A stretch of 64,000 nucleotides of DNA, from contig NZ_FQWX01000001.1 in assembly GCF_900129815.1 (NCBI RefSeq), positions 62,001-126,000 of the forward strand. The letters are read 5' to 3'. Of this stretch, positions 63,437-64,000 are shown piece by piece. The DNA is from Asaccharospora irregularis DSM 2635 (GTDB taxonomy: Bacteria; Bacillota; Clostridia; Peptostreptococcales; Peptostreptococcaceae). The first letter of the stretch is position 1; each line of letters opens with the position of its first letter. The position numbers were made by a program, and so were the translations under genes. The notes beneath the pieces were generated by a model that had not been told where the DNA came from, did no database searches, and saw only the letters and a list, made by a program, of their open reading frames with translations.

Positions 63437-64000
63437 TATTTTCTCCTACTTACATCTTTATTTTCTGATGTTATAGCACTTATACTAGTATTTTCTCCAA
63501 TCACAACTAATATACTACCAGCTCTAAGTTCTTCTGTTGGAGAAGGTGTTACATCTATTGATTTTCCTGATTTTATTGCAAGTACAGTAATACCATATCT
63601 CGCTCTTAAATCTAAGTCTATCAATGTTTTGCCTGCCCATCTACTCGGTGTAACTACCTCCACTATAGAGTACTCAGGATCCAATTCTATATGATCTAAT
63701 ATATTATCAGATACCAAGTTGTGTGCAACCCTTACACCCATATCTCTCTCTGGGAATACTACTCTATCCGCGCCTATCTTGTACAGAACTTTGGCCTGTA
63801 GTTCATCTTTAGCCTTGCAAACTATTTGAGATACTCCCATTTCTTTGGCTATAAGAGTAGCCATTATAGAGGCTCTTATATCTGAACCAATCGCTATTAT
63901 AGCTACATCAAAATTTCCTAGACCTAATGATCTAAGGGCCTGCTCATCAGTCACATCTACTATTGCTGCATGAGTTACCTTATATGATAAGCTTTGAATT
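63436..64000 (-). CDS. K+ uptake regulatory subunit (KtrA/TrkA RCK protein), N-terminus beyond window
   Basis: This is the cytoplasmic RCK subunit that gates a Ktr/Trk K+ channel through nucleotide binding. The reading frame stays open to the window edge. In-frame codons upstream of the first GTG read SYKVTHAAIVDVTDEQAL, which continues the family sequence, so the gene is cut and the GTG at 63954 is not the start. About 30 residues, with the first GxGxxG, are missing. FDVAIIAIGSDIRAS and the second RCK half (VVTPSRWAGKTLIDLDL) are visible. It is translationally coupled to the methyltransferase gene. Confidence 0.92.
   Translation of the reverse strand, partial: IQSLSYKVTHAAIVDVTDEQALRSLGLGNFDVAIIAIGSDIRASIMATLIAKEMGVSQIVCKAKDELQAKVLYKIGADRVVFPERDMGVRVAHNLVSDNILDHIELDPEYSIVEVVTPSRWAGKTLIDLDLRARYGITVLAIKSGKSIDVTPSPTEELRAGSILVVIGENTSISAITSENKDVSRRK

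Overview
The window is about 30% G+C, AT-rich between genes, and nearly all genes lie on the minus strand. The spoIIA sporulation operon, T-box leaders, a Gly-radical pyruvate formate-lyase, glycine-cleavage and C1-folate genes and strong purine-rich ribosome binding sites point to an anaerobic, spore-forming Clostridia member. Gene content and order fit the Peptostreptococcaceae (Paraclostridium, Romboutsia or Clostridioides relatives). That placement is an inference from gene content; no rRNA gene is present to confirm it. No insertion sequence, prophage or CRISPR array was seen.

Layout. 0-2 kb: spoIIAA-spoIIAB-sigF behind a sigma-H promoter. 2-5 kb: DEAD-box RNA helicase and a CaCA antiporter. 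5-8.6 kb: pflB and pflA. 8.6-11 kb: thiI and a cysteine desulfurase. 11.2 kb: a probable small RNA, then asparaginase. 12.5-18.1 kb: an arginine block with argH, an argG broken by an internal amber codon, and an amino-acid ABC transporter behind an Arg (AGA) T-box leader whose antiterminator/terminator module is duplicated. 18-27.5 kb: UvrD-type helicase, ClC channel, Bce-like ABC exporter, Ala/Gly symporter. 27.5-28.7 kb: a decayed region and tRNA-Ser(GCU). 28.8-35.4 kb: fhs-fchA-folD-lpd-gcvH plus a phosphotransacylase, a short version of the acetogenic C1 cluster without its CODH/acetyl-CoA synthase genes. 35.6-45 kb: TPR protein, B12-radical SAM protein, unknown genes, argS, mutS2. 45-48.4 kb: two tandem pepD paralogues. 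48.4-50.4 kb: a nitroreductase and a Nudix hydrolase bracketed by copies of a structured repeat. 50.5-56 kb: a small membrane protein with an accessory YidC, a pseudo-peptidase regulator, HD and U32 proteins. 56-64 kb: chemoreceptor, zapA, pheST behind a Phe T-box, rRNA methyltransferase, and a K+ uptake regulatory subunit cut by the window edge.

How the genes work together. PflA activates PflB to make formate. Fhs, FchA and FolD carry formate to methylene-tetrahydrofolate, and Lpd and GcvH connect that pool to glycine. Two cyclohydrolase residues are missing from FolD, so FchA probably supplies that step. A TTGTATACAA-type palindrome near the pflB, pflA and fhs promoters may co-regulate formate production and use. 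Loss of argG together with Arg-tRNA-controlled transport suggests reliance on imported arginine.

Most notable items: the one-Stem-I/two-terminator Arg T-box; the argG nonsense mutation; the C-rich small RNA; the structured repeat around the nitroreductase/Nudix pair; the FolD active-site losses; the shared palindrome; the YELAY pseudo-metalloprotease; and the accessory YidC with its small membrane partner.
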